From the NCBI GenBank assembly GCA_023416585.1, contig JAEZHM010000032.1, forward strand, positions 15,937-79,936: a stretch of 64,000 nucleotides of DNA. Direction: 5' to 3'. Within the stretch, counting starts at the first letter, position 1. Each line of letters begins with the position of its first letter. The notes below the pieces were generated by a model. It ran no database searches, was not told the DNA's origin, and was given only the letters and a program-made list of their open reading frames with translations. Position numbers and translations under genes: made by a program. Source of the DNA: Bacillota bacterium. Lineage in GTDB: Bacteria > Bacillota > Clostridia > Christensenellales > Aristaeellaceae. Shown one piece after another: positions 62,245-64,000 of this stretch.

Positions 62245-62934
62245 TTATAACTTTGCTGCGTTTACCTTTACGGCGGGACCCATGGTGCTGCTCAAATATA
62301 CTGAGCGCAGGTAGGTACCCTTGGCAGCGGAAGGCTTTGCCTTGTTGATGGCATCCATCAATGCGGTCAGATTTTCCGTCAGCTTATCCATACCGAAGGA
62401 AGACTTGCCGATGGGGCAGTGTATAATGGACGTTTTGTCCACACGGTACTCCACCTTACCGGCTTTGATATCAGAAATGGCCTTAGCCACATCCATCGTC
62501 ACAGTACCGGACTTGGGGTTGGGCATCAAGCCCTTGGGGCCAAGCACGCGGCCCAGGCGGCCTACAACGCCCATCATGTCGGGAGTGGCGACGCAAACAT
62601 CGAACCCGAACCAGTTCTCGTTCTGAATCTTGGCCACCATGTCCTCAGCGCCTACGAAGTCAGCTCCGGCAGCCTCCGCTTCCTTGGCCTTATCATTCTT
62701 GGCGAACACCAGTACACGGATTACGCGGCCGGTACCATGGGGCAAAACCACAGCGCCGCGGACCTGCTGGTCAGCGTGGCGGGGGTCAACGCCCAGGCGG
62801 ACGGAAATCTCCACCGTTTCGTCAAACTTGGCCTTGCTGGTCTTCAAAACCAGGTCGATGGCCTCGTTGGGATCATACACCTTGAGGGGATCGATCAGCT
62901 TTTTGCTGTCAACATACTTTTTGCCGTGTTTCAT
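62245..62934 (-). CDS. rplA: 50S ribosomal protein L1
   Basis: 229 residues from ATG 62934 (minus-strand GGGAGG 10 bases upstream; ATG 62952 includes that site and is less likely). L1 text throughout: HGKKYVDSKKLID, FDETVEISVRLGVDPRHADQQVRGAVVLPHGTG, GVVGRLGRVLGPKGLMPNPKSGTVT, VEYRVDKTSIIHCPIGK. Binds 23S rRNA at the L1 stalk and usually represses its own mRNA. Following genes are not rplJ/rplL. Confidence 0.97.
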   Translation of the reverse strand: MKHGKKYVDSKKLIDPLKVYDPNEAIDLVLKTSKAKFDETVEISVRLGVDPRHADQQVRGAVVLPHGTGRVIRVLVFAKNDKAKEAEAAGADFVGAEDMVAKIQNENWFGFDVCVATPDMMGVVGRLGRVLGPKGLMPNPKSGTVTMDVAKAISDIKAGKVEYRVDKTSIIHCPIGKSSFGMDKLTENLTALMDAINKAKPSAAKGTYLRSVYLSSTMGPAVKVNAAKL

Positions 62935-63025
62935 GTCAAACTTTCCTCCCATGTGGTATTAGCGGCACTTTGTCCTCCCACATTTATCTATCGAGAAAAT
63001 GACAAGCCATTTTCTCGACTGGCCT

Positions 63026-63451
63026 TTACTCTTCGACGGTGATGCCCATGCTGCGGGCAGTTCCAGCCACCATGCTCATGGCAGCCTCAACGCTGGCAGC
63101 ATTCAAATCGGGCATTTTGGTGGTTGCAATTTCACGGACCTGCGCCTGTGTCAGCTTGGCCACCTTGTCCTTATTGGGCTTGGCGCTGCCGCTTTCAATG
63201 CCCAACGTCTTTTTGATCAGGTTGGGTACGGGCGGGGTCTTTGTGATGAAGGTAAAGGTACGGTCGGAGTAGACAGTGATGACCACGGGAATCACCATGC
63301 CCGCCTGCTTGGCCGTGCGCTCGTTAAACTCCTTACAAAAGCCTGGGATATTCACGCCGTGCTGACCCAGCGCGGGTCCGATAGGCGGCGCGGGCGTGGC
63401 TTTGGCCGCATTCACCTGCAGCTTGACGATGGCTGTAACTTTCTTTGCCAT
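63026..63451 (-). CDS. rplK: 50S ribosomal protein L11
   Basis: 141 residues, complete: AKKVTAIVKLQVNAAKATPAPPIGPALGQHGVNI at the start, FTFITKTPPVPNLIKKTLG in the middle, KMPDLNAASVEAAMSMVAGTARSMGI at the end. GTPase-centre protein, binds 23S rRNA with L10. 91 bp upstream of rplA start, same strand. Confidence 0.97.
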   Translation of the reverse strand: MAKKVTAIVKLQVNAAKATPAPPIGPALGQHGVNIPGFCKEFNERTAKQAGMVIPVVITVYSDRTFTFITKTPPVPNLIKKTLGIESGSAKPNKDKVAKLTQAQVREIATTKMPDLNAASVEAAMSMVAGTARSMGITVEE

Positions 63452-63572
63452 AGAGATGGCACCTCCTACAAAATGTGGTCATGCGGAACGGTTTACGTTC
63501 CTCCCACCCGCCATTTTGGCGGCAGCATGCGGCCAAGGCCGCAGCCTTCACGCCGGCTAACCGGCGATAAAG

Positions 63573-64000
63573 CTAAACCTTCTCCACCTGGTCCAGGGCG
63601 ACTTCCACCGGCATCTCGCGGCCAAGGAACATTTTGACCTTGACGTTCAGCTTCTGCCTGATGGTATCCACATCCAGAACCGTACCGGTGAAGTTTTCCA
63701 GCGGACCGGAAAGAATGCGAACTTCTTCGCCAATGGCAATGCCAAACTCCACCGATTGCTTTTCACAGTTGAGCATCTTCTCAACTTCTTCCTCCGTGAG
63801 GGGGATGGGCTTGCTATCCGGGCCCACAAAGCCGGTGACGCCACGGGTGTTGCGAACTAAGTACCAGCTTTCACTGGTTTCGATCATCTTCACCAGCACA
63901 TAGCCGGGATAGATTTTCCGCTGGGATTTCACCCGCTTGCCATTTTTGATCTCAACGACATCTTCCACAGGAACCCTGGCTTCCATGATCAGGTCCTGCA
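63573..64000 (-). CDS. nusG: Transcription termination/antitermination protein NusG, 5' part outside the window
   Basis: Partial; 142 C-terminal residues visible, the frame runs off the right edge (QDLIMEARVPVEDVVEIKNGK). NGN domain end (YPGYVLVKMIETSESWYLVRNTRGVTGFVGPDSKPIPL) and the KOW domain (IGEEVRILSGPLENFTGTVLDVDTIRQKLNVKVKMFLGREMPVEVALDQVEKV). Binds RNA polymerase and Rho or ribosome. nusG-rplK-rplA order is the conserved one. Confidence 0.96.
   Translation of the reverse strand, partial: QDLIMEARVPVEDVVEIKNGKRVKSQRKIYPGYVLVKMIETSESWYLVRNTRGVTGFVGPDSKPIPLTEEEVEKMLNCEKQSVEFGIAIGEEVRILSGPLENFTGTVLDVDTIRQKLNVKVKMFLGREMPVEVALDQVEKV

Overview
The window looks like chromosome of a low-to-mid GC anaerobic Firmicute, most likely a clostridial lineage. 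Supporting signs are YesM/YesN-type two-component genes, ECF sigma/DUF4179 pairs, a (Re)-citrate-synthase-like HMGL enzyme, GGAGG ribosome sites in front of most genes, consensus sigma-A promoters and a nusG-rplK-rplA block at the right edge. No 16S marker is present, so placement below class is not possible.

Layout. (1) 1-6176: AT-rich accessory block of five plus-strand genes (NucS-like/DUF5655 nuclease, EVE-like-HNH nuclease, zinc-ribbon/SEC-C protein, small unknown, PUA-like membrane protein). It lies on the 3' side of a tRNA-Val(GAC) gene at 6177-6253, a typical position for an integrated island. (2) 6254-14717: minus-strand carbohydrate module: GH94 diacetylchitobiose-phosphorylase-like enzyme, phosphohexomutase, sensor kinase, solute-binding protein and AraC-type response regulator, with no permease. 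(3) 14718-16977: EAL-HDOD protein and deoC. (4) 17340-32900: surface glycan cluster with MptE-like DUF115 protein, methyltransferase/pyruvyltransferase fusion, NeuB, NeuA-HAD fusion, epimerase, CDP-glycerol-transferase-like/propeller fusion, LicD, TarI/IspD, two RgpF-like paralogues and a GT2. One AT-rich methyltransferase is inserted in the opposite orientation. (5) 32987-33523: two tandem copies of a structured RNA, each with its own promoter-like sequence and terminator. (6) 34-41 kb: two ECF sigma/DUF4179 modules flanking an SH3-repeat exported protein. (7) 40.7-48.6 kb: TetR-acyltransferase operon, SRAP protein, dinB with an SOS box, aminotransferase with a structured leader, citrate-synthase-like gene, SGNH hydrolase. 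(8) 49-56 kb: EamA transporter, a 1137-residue GGDEF/HD-GYP protein, and a translationally coupled pair: a radical SAM/SPASM enzyme and a membrane protein with an alternating Cys-Ala tail. (9) 56.5-64 kb: RluB/RluF-type pseudouridine synthase, ABC-2 exporter, recO, DtxR-family regulator, rplA, rplK and the 3' part of nusG.

Two items stand out as possibly undescribed: the radical SAM plus Cys-tail membrane protein pair (53901-56215), where the predicted topology puts the Cys tail in the cytosol with the enzyme, and the tandem RNA (32987-33523), whose copies keep identical loops and outer stems while the apical stems differ yet still pair. Several intergenic repeat families are also dispersed through the window. 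All functional calls come from reading the sequence and family knowledge; no database search was run.
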